A stretch of 64,000 bases of DNA. Source: Nageia nagi (lineage: Eukaryota > Pinophyta). The notes beneath the pieces are model-generated. The model did no database searches. It saw only the letters and a program-made list of their open reading frames with translations, and was not told the origin of the DNA. The translations under genes were made by a program, and so were the position numbers. The DNA lies in NCBI GenBank assembly GCA_050084985.1, contig JBITNC010000002.1, forward strand, positions 16,678,001 to 16,742,000, read 5' to 3'. Positions 1-10,859 of the stretch are shown piece after piece; position 1 is the first letter of the stretch, and every line of letters starts with the position of its first letter.

Positions 1-759
1 TAGGTCCAAACAAAAACCACAACAAGGCATGTTAGTCATATTATTATTATTGCATGCAAACTAACTTGCAGGTATAAAATATCAATATACTTACTGAGCT
101 CATTATTAATTTATTATTGGGTCTCTACAATGGGGATTCTAAAAGGCACAACCCACCCTCCCTACTCACCTTACTATAGTAGCTCCTCCACATCACCCCC
201 ATTTCCTTCTTCAATAGCCTCTACCAACTGCTCCAGCCCATACAAATTGAGTGGATTAGGCCTCACTTCAGCCTACCATGTTAGGTAAGTTTGTTCAAAA
301 TAGGTACCATCAAGGTCCTCATCCCTTAGCTATCTGAATCGCTCCTTGACCCATGATCCTTTGGAGGCATCCATTCCTCCACCCATTTTGGAGGAGTCTC
401 ATAAAGGTTAGGTTCATGTACCCTATACATCCTAGTCTTAACCATAAACTTGTATTCTGGTGGAATGACTTTCCTTCAAAAAAACTACCTCATAACCCTC
501 TTAGTTCTATATGGATCCATAAAATTCTTACATATCTACAAATAATATGGTGTGCACTATCATTCTAACTCCCCCTTGGTTCATTTGGCCAATAAGGTAT
601 GGTCGAATAGGGTTTATAGATCATATCACTTGCCAAACCAAAGTCCTAAGTTTATCATCCTTTATAAAACCAATCAAACAATAAACATAAAACATGTAAG
701 GTAAGTTGCTTACCTCTCATCAAGCCATCCATAACCTTCTTATAAGCTTCAACGATCTT
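1..759. other. unassigned AT-rich sequence
   Basis: No protein family, repeat or RNA gene is recognisable here. An open frame of about 70 codons at 353-568 has no family resemblance and is treated as chance. The next recognisable sequence on the minus strand is the plant-mobile-domain relic starting at about 760. Confidence 0.5.
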
Positions 760-1500
760 TTAGACTTGTGTAATATTCCCATTCTTGGCCCACTGATACC
801 ATGATAGATGATAGAGATGTACACCATGTATAGGAAGCTCCTTAGGTCTCACCATAGCAATGTGGTAATATGCCCAACACTGTAGCACAAAGGAGTGTAC
901 CACCCTTTTACCACTCTTTTGTGCCATCAAAAAGTTATGCAGGTCATGGTAGATTTGGATAATAATATAAGGTGACATGCATAACAATGATCCTACTATC
1001 ACCCATATCAACCCAAGTATAAAAACCTCATGATTTTTATTTGGATACATGATGTTATCAGTGCATGTAGCTATCACAATTCACACTCGCATGAATCTCT
1101 TCATCTTGCTCCTAAAATCATGATGAAGGAAGGCACCTTTCTTCCCCTCATGGTATTCTTGAAACCTTAAAAGCTAATTAGTTGATTGCCTACATTAATC
1201 ATCCCTCATCCCTCAAATAATATGGATCTACCCTTCATAGGAACCCATAAAATTTGTTGAACATGCTTTGGAACTATGGTAATCTCCCCATTAGGAAGGT
1301 GAAACATGTTGGTCCTCTCAAACAACCTCTCCATAAGGGTCATGAGTAGCTCCTTGTCTACTTGAATGTATAGGGCACGGAGAAGCCATCACATACCAAC
1401 ATGCTAGAGAAAACCTATATCCTCCTCCATGAGCCTATCTTTCATGACACAACATTTCTTCCAACTCTGATACATAGGCTCAAGCTCCATGAGAAATTGG
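760..1500 (-). pseudogene. decayed plant-mobile-domain-like reading frame
   Basis: Read on the minus strand, the part at 1240-1500 carries the phrase FHLPNGEITIVPKHV followed by a QQILWVPMKGRS-like run. This fits the plant mobile domain pattern of phenylalanine-x-leucine-proline-x-glycine-glutamate-isoleucine-threonine and then a leucine-glycine-leucine-proline-like turn. A 105-codon open segment at 760-1077 continues with hydrophobic helices, as expected further along that domain. Stop codons and frame shifts at about 1080-1240 separate the two parts, so the gene is dead. Plant mobile domains occur both in host genes of the MAIN/MAIL type and as cargo inside retroelements and MULEs. No LTR or terminal repeat could be tied to this copy. 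The family assignment rests on motif memory only. Confidence 0.45.
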
Positions 1501-2879
1501 AAACACTGTAAGCATAAAAAGACAAGGTATGTATCACTTTAAAAGCAATTTTTCAATGCAATAAATATAAAGAAATTTTATTTATGTATCCTTAGCACAC
1601 ATTAAGCAATACCAAAGTTGGTTGAGCACTTTCCCATCTCATAATCTTTTCTATCATGCCAATGCCCACATTGGGCTTTCTAAGCCCAATTGCCATAAAA
1701 CTTGGGGGGAAAACTCCCTTTACCCTCGTAGTTGACTAAAAACATGGTTTCACATCCTACAGCTACTCTAAAACAAAAAATGAATTAGACCTATCCCTCC
1801 AAAAACCTAGCTTAATGTATCCCATGATTTTTCCTAATTACTCCATTTTCCATGCAAATTTTACAAAACAAAATAATAAAAAGGTTCAAAACACTTACCA
1901 CATGCATCGAAACTATGTTGTGTCACAAGAGATAGGCCCTATGATTCTCTTGCTCAGTAATCTTCAACTTGGAATACCAAATTGATTTAAAACACTAGAA
2001 AAAACTCATAAAACTAGACCAAATTGATATAATTGGTAAATTTAATCACTTACCTCGTAATGATGATCACACACAAGGCTCTAAATCACCTAGGCAAGCT
2101 TACTTAATTCCTCCTTGACCAGAATGCAAATCTCAAATAGTAAAAGTGATAAATAGGTCATTATCCAACCTATTTACACCAAAATAGGATAATTCCACAA
2201 GGTAGGTATTAATTAATGACTACATATTTCCACTCATGTACCCAAAATATGAGTTTCCTACCTCTTAACTCATATGAGTCAAGTGCTAAAAAATACAACA
2301 ACTAAAATCATTACAGATCCTCATGTCCATGCTTACCTCAATGCCCGTGTTGGCTACCAGCGCCTATGCTATCAACCCTGAAGATTCATGATCTCAATCT
2401 AAAAATCATAAATCCTCCATGTACATGTGGTCTAAAAATCAATTTAGGACTAACTTATTTGGAAGAATCAAGTTTTTATAGGCACAAATAGATGTCCAAT
2501 CAAAGAATGATGTGTCTCTTGCACGTTTGTTCTTGGATTCAGCTTGTTCATAAAAAAATCAAGCACTCTATCAAGCAAAATTAGGTATGAAAATATCTTT
2601 TTTAGAATCATATATCATGCTATGGGATGTATCATTCATATCAAACATATATATTACAAAATCACTAGTGCATGCGCTAAAACTAGTGTAGATGCTGAGT
2701 TACAAAGGCATTAATAAGGCTAAATCACACCACAAGCACATAGTAGGTAATTCATAGGGAGTATTCCTAACCTTATCTCTACTTTGCTTTAATCATTTGC
2801 ATGATTGAGAAATATTCAAACCAATCATCATTGAGTCACCTTTGTTGGTTGGGTCTCAACTAACCATCACCATTAATCA
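1501..2879. other. unassigned AT-rich sequence
   Basis: No coding potential, long repeat or structural RNA is apparent on either strand. It may be the upstream part of the element or gene that carried the plant mobile domain, but no motif confirms that. Confidence 0.45.
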
Positions 2880-3190
2880 CATCTAAGAATGAGGCCTATA
2901 CCTCATGATGATGACTACATCTCATGTCAATAAATAAGAATGGGGCATGTACCTCATAACAATGAGTGACATATCACATAACATGGTTGGTAAATATTCA
3001 ACCCAATCATATCTTTGAGTCATCTTTTTCGGTTTGGTCTTAGCTAACTGTCCCCATATTATTCTTTCTGATTCATATGTTTCATCTAGGAATGGGGCAT
3101 GTACCTCATGATGATATCAACATATATAACTTTGATTGTACATGTTCTATATAGGAATGGGGCATGTACCCCATGATGATGTGGACACAC
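2880..3190 (+). repeat. short interspersed tandem-like repeat, four units
   Basis: Four degenerate copies share the core AGGAATGGGGCATGTACCTC followed by ATGATGAT. They start at about 2885, 2937, 3088 and 3153, so spacing is irregular (about 50 to 150 bases). The first two are more diverged than the last two. No open frame is conserved through the units. This looks like a decayed minisatellite or a repeat belonging to an unidentified retroelement. Confidence 0.6.
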
Positions 3191-4422
3191 CTTTATCATG
3201 ATTCTTTTATGTATGCATCTAAGAATGAAATATTGAGTATTTTTGTATTTGGTGTTCTCAAGATGATGTATGCATATTTTATTAATTTCATCCTTGATCC
3301 TTTATTGCTATATCATTTGTTGAAATGCTATGATATTGTCTCTTACAATTCACTACTATATAATTAGAAGTGTTTAACTCTTATTTTTAGGTTCATTCTT
3401 TGTTCTTAGCTGATTCCACTACATGCAAGCCATTACATCTCACAACCAAGGCAAAGAGGGGATAATAAAGATCATCAAATCCTTGATGATTCGGAAAGCT
3501 AAACTAGGGAAGTATCAAAATTTTCTTCTCTATACCTTTACTTCCTTTGAAAGCATAATTTCATTTCAAGATTCAATTTAATTATACTTACAAAGGGGTG
3601 CATCTATTGAAACCTAAAAGTGATCCCCTTAACATGATCACACTTAGGTGTAACTTAAATACATATCTTAATCACATTTAGTCTCATTTAATCATATTTT
3701 ACCCTCATTATCACATATTTCTTAGGTTGTGTTCTTATGTTTTATGTTAAGTACACTAGGTTGTCTAATACTTTCACACATGGGGTCAAATGGTGAATCA
3801 TGCTTGATATAAATATAAGTATCTCTAACCTAGGGAAAGCATATCAAGATTACATCTTGATAGTTGGTACCCTACATTTAGATGTTTCTAAATGCCACAT
3901 ATTGAGATTGGAATCTTGTTATCACTTGAGAAAATATATATTATCCACTTCTATGATAATATGCTTAGCTTGACATATCATCTCTACTATCATCGATCCT
4001 TATGGGAGAATCTCATTCTTTAGGACTGTTAGCGCTTCTGTTGAGGTTCGTGCCTATGCTGAAGTTTGCGATCATGCTGAGCCCTCTGAGACTAGAATCC
4101 ACATTGATGTTTCTTATGTATTTGGCCTTGGTGTTTGTACAACAAGGTCACCACTCCTTGATAATTTCATCCATCATATTATCAACCTCTACATAGGTAA
4201 GATAGATAACTATTTATCTTTCACTCAATTCATTTCTCTTTAGTGCATGTATTTGCATTTTACATCTTCACATCATTGTAAATTTTTTATGTGCACTATT
4301 TATTCCCCTTATTCATGTATGTTTATCTAAGTTAATTAGCTTGGGTTTATCATACAATTAAATGTATATTTTCTTTTAGTTGATTTAGAGGTAATCATAG
4401 GTGTACCAAAACACGTATCAAC
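3191..4422. other. unassigned AT-rich sequence
   Basis: Two open frames of about 65 codons (3164-3367 and 4002-4196, plus strand) show no family similarity and unremarkable composition. No repeats or structural RNA are evident. Confidence 0.45.
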
Positions 4423-5138
4423 ATCATGATTTTTTTAAAGAAAATAGAGAGTTGAGAAGAAAGAAGATATAAAATAATAAATTAAAGAAAAAATAGGAAA
4501 ATTATTAAAAATCAAAGATTTTCAATCACTCCAAGAGATCAACTACATGGTGTGTTATGATTTGTTTGTGGCATGGCTTGCAAAAATCTAGGATTTATAT
4601 AAAAATTTGAGAAAATAGGCAAATGACCAAATGATATAACCTTCATAGCTTCAAAGTAGGAAGAAACATAGTATGTATTTGTAAATGAAGATTTGAAAAA
4701 TAATATTAAATAAATGCAATGATTGATAAAGATGTTCAACTGTAAATAAATTTAAATAATTTCTCCTTCTTCTTCTTCAATGAATGGTTAGTAGCAACAA
4801 AATTGAAGTATTCAACTTTTAAAGAAAAACAATAAAATATCTATCATGATTATTTTGAAGAAAATAAAGATTCAAAAATATATAAGATATAAAATAATAA
4901 ATGAAAGAAAAAATAGAGAAAACATTAAAAATTGAATATTTTTAATCACTCTAAGAGATCGACTACATGGTATGTTACGATTAGTTTGTGGCATGGCTTA
5001 CAAAAATCTAGGATTTATGTAAAATTTTGAGAAAACAGGCAGATGATCAAATGATATACAAATTTCATAGCTTCTAAGTAGGAAGAAACAAAGTTATGTA
5101 TTTATAAATGAAGATTTGAAAAATAATATTAAAGAAAT
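4423..5138. repeat. direct duplication, period 420 bp
   Basis: The segment 4423-4717 is repeated at 4843-5138 in the same orientation, offset by 420 bases with about 125 bases of unduplicated spacer. The copies share landmarks such as AGAGATCGACTACATGGT/AGAGATCAACTACATGGT, TTTGTGGCATGGCTT and AAAAATCTAGGATTTAT. They differ by scattered substitutions and small indels, which means an old duplication. No coding potential is conserved, and it could be part of an unrecognised non-coding repeat family. Confidence 0.8.
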
Positions 5139-5998
5139 GTAGAACACCAAATAAATTATAAAAATATTACTTTATTTTTGTAATATAGAAAAAAGGCTTA
5201 GTTTATTTTTTAGTCTTAATTTTCCAAAGTTAGTTTATTTTTAAGACTTGACTTTTTTGAACTTAATTTATTTTTAAGAATTAATGTAATTAGGGTTTTT
5301 AAAAAGGAAGTTAGGGTTTACATGAAGGTATTAAGGGTAACACGTAGATCTAACTACCTCTTCAATTAAAAAAGGGAGGAGAAAGGTCATTTGTAACTCT
5401 CTCTCTGGATATTTTGAAAATTGTAGTAGAGCTTGCAAGGTAATAAGAGAGAAAGTTTTCTTTTACATCATACATTGCAAATGTTTATTCTTATAAGATC
5501 ATTCTTATGTTAAAGAAATAAATTACAAGTTGCAAATAGTAATTTGTTTTCTAAATTTGGGAATAAATGTCCCTTTACAAACTATAACAAGTTATAAGTG
5601 GTTAAGTTTGTGAAGATAGATAAAGTCTTATGCAATCATTGCAGCATAAGATAAAATCTTGAGAAGAGATAAAATAATTCTGATATGAAAAGAAACTAAG
5701 TATAAAATGACTAAGCGATGAGCCATGTCATTATTTCTATCTCTAGAATTAAACACTTTAGCAAGAATATTTAAGCTACATTGGAAATATAAGTGATCAT
5801 TCTATTTAAAAGATAAGTGACCATAAAAAAGTATAAAATTTGGACTATATAAGATTGATATAAATATTTGTTTAAAGTAATTTACAAAATTGAAAATAAA
5901 TAACCATACCAAAATTAATGAACAAAATGAAAAATTGGAGCTATCTCAAATTTGAAAAAAATAACTCACATGGAGAACCAAGAAATGGAAAAAATTAC
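5139..5998. other. AT-rich sequence with three short TTAGTTTATTTTTAAG-like units
   Basis: At about 5195-5290 the motif TTAGTTTATTTTTAAGACTT or close variants occurs three times at about 32-base spacing. It is followed by a TTAGGGTTT-containing stretch and a CTCTCTCTGG run at about 5400. This arrangement resembles the U3-R part of some plant LTRs, but no partner LTR, primer site or target duplication was found. The rest holds nothing recognisable. Confidence 0.3.
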
Positions 5999-6017
5999 AC
6001 CAAGCTCTAATGCCATC
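5999..6017 (-). other. possible initiator-Met primer-binding site of an unidentified retroelement
   Basis: The minus strand here reads TGGCATTAGAGCTTGG, two mismatches from the common plant primer-binding sequence TGGTATCAGAGC that continues with TTGG. If real, its LTR would lie to the right (6020 onward) and the copia element at 6617 would have inserted into that LTR. No matching second LTR was seen, so this stays tentative. Confidence 0.3.
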
Positions 6018-6611
6018 ATAAGGCCCAAATTTGAAATTTATTAGACTTTTAATTTCAAGTTTTATAACACAAAAAACATAGATAAGTAGTAGATGAAGTG
6101 ACTTATCATTTCATCTTCCTCAAAAGACTCTTCAACCAAATTACTATGATCTTTAGTATTTCTCCTACACATAAATCCAAAAATATACAAATTCTAAATA
6201 TTTGATCAAGAGTCTATATACTTATAATTCTTAAAACTAATGATAATATGATAAACTTTAATCCCTAAAGGTTAAGTTTCTAACATGTATCTGTAGCTTC
6301 AAAATCAATCATCATAGTCTAAAATATTTCTAGGATGAATGACACTAATCCCAAGACTAACAAAAATAGGTTATCAAAATTATTTATTGTATCCATGAGA
6401 TCACTTACTGTAATGGTAAAAACTTTTTGCTGATATATACTCTCTCCCATCTACCAAAGGAAATAAATATTTTCTTATACTATCCTTTCCCATAATAGAC
6501 TAGTTAAAGGATATCTAGACTAAATGGGTCAATGACCCATACCTTTTTAATATCATCAAGGATTTAAAGGTTTATTTATGATTGCATCATTATTATCCTA
6601 GTAGGGTAACT
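6018..6611. other. unassigned sequence, possibly a decayed LTR
   Basis: There is no gene. If the preceding primer-site call is right, this is the 3' portion of a minus-strand LTR that was later split by the copia element, with the remainder beyond 31815. The sequence does not settle it. Confidence 0.25.
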
Positions 6612-6616
6612 AGTTG

Positions 6617-7185
6617 TGAGAGATTTAACAAACTCAAACAATCCAAAATACCCAACAAATATTCAATAGAGCATCAATAAATTAAATCAAGATAACAAAA
6701 TGACATTAACACATGCTATTTATATCATTAATGAAGTTTAAGATTACAATGACTCTCTCATAATAGCTGAAGAAGCAAGGAGTTCTCAAACTACAACTAC
6801 GCAAATGAACATTCTTAAAAAAATGTATGTTACAAAATTACTCTACACAATATTCCTAATTGATGGTAATGCTTACTATATTAGTGAGGAATTTGTTACA
6901 AATAAAGATGCCTAAAATTTATTTAAAAATGGAAAAAAATATGTCAAGAAAATGCTTGAATCTCTAACTACAAAATCTCCAAGTGAAACTTGTTGGCGCT
7001 TCATAAACATGTTGACATTTTAGTAGTTAGGAATGTGTTAACATTTCAGATCCAAGTGTTATCATAATTTTGAAACATTGTGGTGCTTGAAGAGGTAAAT
7101 TATGGGGTTAGGGTGTTTCATCATAAAAGATAAAAAAATCAAATTATGGTTAGATTTTCAATGTGACTAAGCTCAATTCTAAACA
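6617..7185 (-). repeat. 3' LTR of the copia element
   Basis: It matches 31283-31809 along its whole length, with shared stretches such as TGTATGTTACAAAATTACTC and AGATTTTCAATGTNACTAAGC. The polypurine tract AAGGGGGAGTA on the minus strand directly precedes it (7186-7196). Left and right LTRs differ by many substitutions and several indels, so the insertion is old. Confidence 0.88.
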
Positions 7186-7189
7186 TACT

Positions 7190-7980
7190 CCCCCTTGATG
7201 CTAAGAGGTATCATAAATGAGTCTCTTAGCATCAAAAATTGAGCTCTCCAAATACCTTTAGTGAATACATCCACCAATTTCTCTTTAGTGTTGCAATATT
7301 TAAGATAAATTTTATGTTTCTCCACCATATCTCAGATGAAGTGGTACTTTAATTCAAAGTGCTTGGACCTACTACTATGGACCAAATTGTATGCCAAATG
7401 AATGTAACTTTGGTTACCATAAAAAAAGAAATATTTTTCTATATTATTTCTCAAAACGTTCTTCTAAAACCTTACTCAACCATAATGCTTGGGCTAAAGT
7501 TGCAGTAAGGGCTTTCTACTTAGCTTCATAAGGGGAAAGAGATGCTGAACTTTATTTCTTGGAGCTCCATGTAATCAAACTTGTATAAGGTGAGAAATAA
7601 TACCTAGAAGTGGAATTTCTATCATCTAGATTGCTACCACAATAAATATCATTGAAGCCAAATAGGTCCATATTCTCCACATGAGAGTAATGAATCCCAA
7701 AATCAATAGTTCCCTTAAGATATATCATTATTCATTTAGAAGCCTTTAAGTGCAATAATGAAGGATAACACATGTTTCTAGACACCATTAAGATAACTAA
7801 TTGCATATCAATCCTATTGTTGCAAAGGAACATAAGGCTACCTACAATACTTCTATACTCTACTACACTTGCTTTTTGAGCCCCATCAATTGAGCATGTC
7901 CTTTGCATATTTACTTTGGCAAATGAAAATTTCACCTTGGATTTGGTGGACCTTCATGCCAAGAAAATACTTTGTTTGAT
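7190..7980 (-). pseudogene. copia reverse transcriptase C-terminus and RNase H
   Basis: On the minus strand, 7880-7980 carries KYFLGMKVHQIQGEIFI and then QSKYAKDML, the conserved block after the RT active-site region of copia polymerases. An open segment (7732-7935) contains VEYRSIVGSLMFL, which matches the RT/RNase H connection. Further down, WSSKK with its following glutamine mutated to stop, then Y-E-A-K, marks the RNase H core at about 7500-7570. Near 7270-7400, HSSRSKHFELKYHFI and LVDVFTKG mark the RNase H end. The polypurine tract follows directly. The reading frame resumes at 12495 once the nested element at 7986-12489 is skipped. Multiple stops and shifts make it non-functional. Confidence 0.88.
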
Positions 7981-7985
7981 TCATA

Positions 7986-10223
7986 AATCCTAACTTAAGA
8001 TTTTACTTTAGATATCACACTTGATTTATTTTCGTACTTGTGAAAATTAAAATAATCAACTACACAAAATATTGACACAATTTTTACCTAGTTCACCCGA
8101 TGTGGGCTACATCCTTCAAATCATGATCCATTATTATAGGTACCATTTTACAATGTCATTTACATGATCTTTTTACTTCATCCTTTTTAGCTTACTGAAG
8201 TTAAATCACACCAACATCGTAGGTAGCTACTGAATCACCTTCATGAAGATGACTCTTTTCTCAATGAGATTCTAGAAGCATAGCTCCATGTCTCTTGTCT
8301 TGGGTCAACATATTCAAAACTACTCTTTGTCTTCTTCTTTTTATCATGGTGATTATGTCATCCACTTATTTTAAAAATATATGTAAGTTTATATGTAACT
8401 TCACAATCACTCTCATGGCTATGATATTATTCATGGAGTTTTTACAACAATGGAGTTCTTCTACATTTTCAAACCAACATACTCTCTCCCTCATGGGAGG
8501 AAATCCCACTAACTTAGCCATTTTACATTTTGGCTTAGTGGGCATTCCCCATTTCTAATCCCTATGCTCCCTTTTATAATATTAAGGGGTTACATTTTTA
8601 GCGATGTTTGTTACAAAGGTGATGAATACAATATTTGTTCTTTTCCTCATTTTAAATATTTTCTCTCAACCCTCAACAATATTTATCCCATTTTAAATCC
8701 ATGGATTTCTAGTCTCTTATATTTGGCATGTAGTTTGTTGTTTTAGCATTATCAATATTAAATTTCATTTACTATTGAAAAATTAAACAAACTATTTTAA
8801 TACCAAATTATAACAAACTTACAAAATTAAAATACTAACCACCCAAATAAAACCATATTTCAACTAAATACCATGATAGGCGACTAACATTTTGGAAGGT
8901 ACCACTTGGCATTTTGTTGATTGGCTCCTTTGATTGGTGGGTTCTTTAGAATCTCCATTAAATTGGTGATAGGTTTTAAAATGTGCTTCACTTCCCTAAT
9001 AATCAATGTGATAGGTAGGTAGCTAGTGGATAAGAAGGTAGGTGACTTGGTTATCACAACAGTCTAACTAGATGATCTCCAAAGTGGTTTCTCATGTGCA
9101 TGTGAGTCCCCTTTGTATTGTTAAAAGCATTACAAATTTTTAATGTGATAGCTCCTAGGGAAAATTTTAAGAACCCCCGAAAAAAATGACTTTTAATAGG
9201 AGGGTGATCAATCTCAAAACCTATTTGAAAATGAGGCGATCAATTTTTAATCATCTTATACTTTTTTTTTAAAAAAAAAGGATTATATATATATATAAGG
9301 TGAATAATCATTCAAATACTTAATTGATATATTTTCTTTTCTTATCTTAATAAATTTTAATATTAAAATTTAAATTACTTTACAATAACGATGCAATTGT
9401 TCTCTTCATTTTTTAAGTGTATATTTAATTTTTGTTCTTATATTTTTTTTAATCCTTTACATTTTACTTGGGTTAGTTTTTAAGGGAGGAAGACGTATTG
9501 TAGCCTTTTCTTTATTTATATTTAATATGTTATATGTTCCTTGCAATAGGTGATTATGTTAGTGATATTTTTTAGTTTATAATTTTAAGGTGTATAATGG
9601 ACCAAACCTATTATAAATGTGGGCATACTTTCCCATAAAAAAAATCAAGGTAAACATGTTGAAGAAGAAACCCACCATAATAGCTAAATCCAAATTTTGA
9701 AATCTTGAATTTTAGCCATTTGGCTATGGGTTAGCCACTAACATTTTCCCTAGCAGCTCCTAACTTGAATTGGTGATCTCCATGTTAATGTACTCTATTG
9801 AAACCTCACGTTGGTATAGGTTGATCTCTCCTTGATATGTGGGTTCCCAAAACTCATACATTGGACTTCAAAAGCCTTCATTCACACAATTTACTAGGAG
9901 GCCCCTTAATAAATGTATTTAACCACTTGTCATGCTGACTCATCCACTCCAAGTGGATATTTGAATCTTATTTTAATTTTTTGGTGGTATAATATTTGAT
10001 TACCTTAAATAATTGAACCTTTTGAAAATATATAAATGATAATATTTAATTATTATTTATCCAAACTTTGAGGAGAATAATTTCTTCAATTAGAGCTCCA
10101 TTTTTATCATTAATCAAAGCATCATGATCCTAGACATGAGAGCTCTAATATTGATATTAAAATCTTTAGAAAGAGATACTTCATTTTTAACCTTTTAAAT
10201 GAATAGAAACCAATTTCAAATCA
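7986..10223 (-). repeat. 3' LTR of the short-interior element
   Basis: It matches 10860-12489 from the CCTAACTTAAG end through to CAATTTCAAATCA. A 597-bp hAT-like insertion interrupts it at 9156-9752. Small open frames on the plus strand (8295-8558, 8564-8746) are not conserved in the other LTR and are not genes. Confidence 0.85.
9156..9752. mobile_element. hAT-like non-autonomous DNA transposon (597 bp)
   Basis: The ends are inverted: TAGGGAAAATTTTAAG on the left and, reversed and complemented, TAGGGAAAATGTTAGT on the right (13 of 16 identical). They start with TAGGG, as hAT ends often do. Flanking 8-mers are ATAGCTCC (9148-9155) and GCAGCTCC (9753-9760), identical at six positions; 8-bp duplications are diagnostic of hAT. 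The sister LTR keeps the unoccupied site GAAGCTCC at 12031-12038, so the insertion came after the LTR retroelement landed. No transposase is encoded. Confidence 0.8.
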
Positions 10224-10859
10224 CTAATACTATTTTATAAGATTTTGGTACCACAAAAGCCTTAGGATGAAAATAATGAGGAGAACACACCCCCAACTCA
10301 AATTTAGCTCTACCTCTTCTTGGAATCATCTTCTCATATGATCTTATTACTTGTAGATTTTCAGACTCAAGTACTAGAAATCTCTTGACTACTTAGAAGC
10401 AACAACATGTAGCTTATCTTCAAATTTAACTCATAATACGACTTAGGATCAACTTCTTGGATTTGCTCACATAATATGAATTTTGCTAGGCATATCAAGT
10501 AAGTCACTTTGCATTCTCAATGAATCAATAAAAAAAAGAATTTCATTTCCAACACAACTTCCTTAGTCTTCACAACTATTGAGAAGATGTGCATTTATCT
10601 TCCCACCAAAATTCATGTTGAGATAATATTATGATGGAATAATTTCATCAAATGCTAATGAAATTTGTTGATTACAAAAGTGAAATTTTACCTCAACCTT
10701 TCAAGTTTTTAAACCATGAATCCATTTTCTTTTTCCACAAGATCAGGTTCTCTTGACTCTGAAGGCATAAATTCTAAATTTCAAAAGCACCTATTCCATT
10801 TGTTTGAATAGGCTCCATTAATTCCCAACAAAAGAACTGCTCTGATACCAAACTTGATC
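10224..10859 (-). other. 636-bp interior of the long-LTR element
   Basis: It carries the primer-binding site at its right end and no protein domain. A short stretch near 10700-10800 on the minus strand could be the start of a gag-like frame, but stops interrupt it at once. A G-run on the minus strand at about 10285-10289 may be a relic polypurine tract, though it is about 60 bases from the LTR. Confidence 0.6.

Noticed and set aside
8295-8746. Two adjacent plus-strand open frames of 87 and 60 codons
   Set aside because: They lie inside an LTR, and the corresponding frames are broken in the sister LTR.
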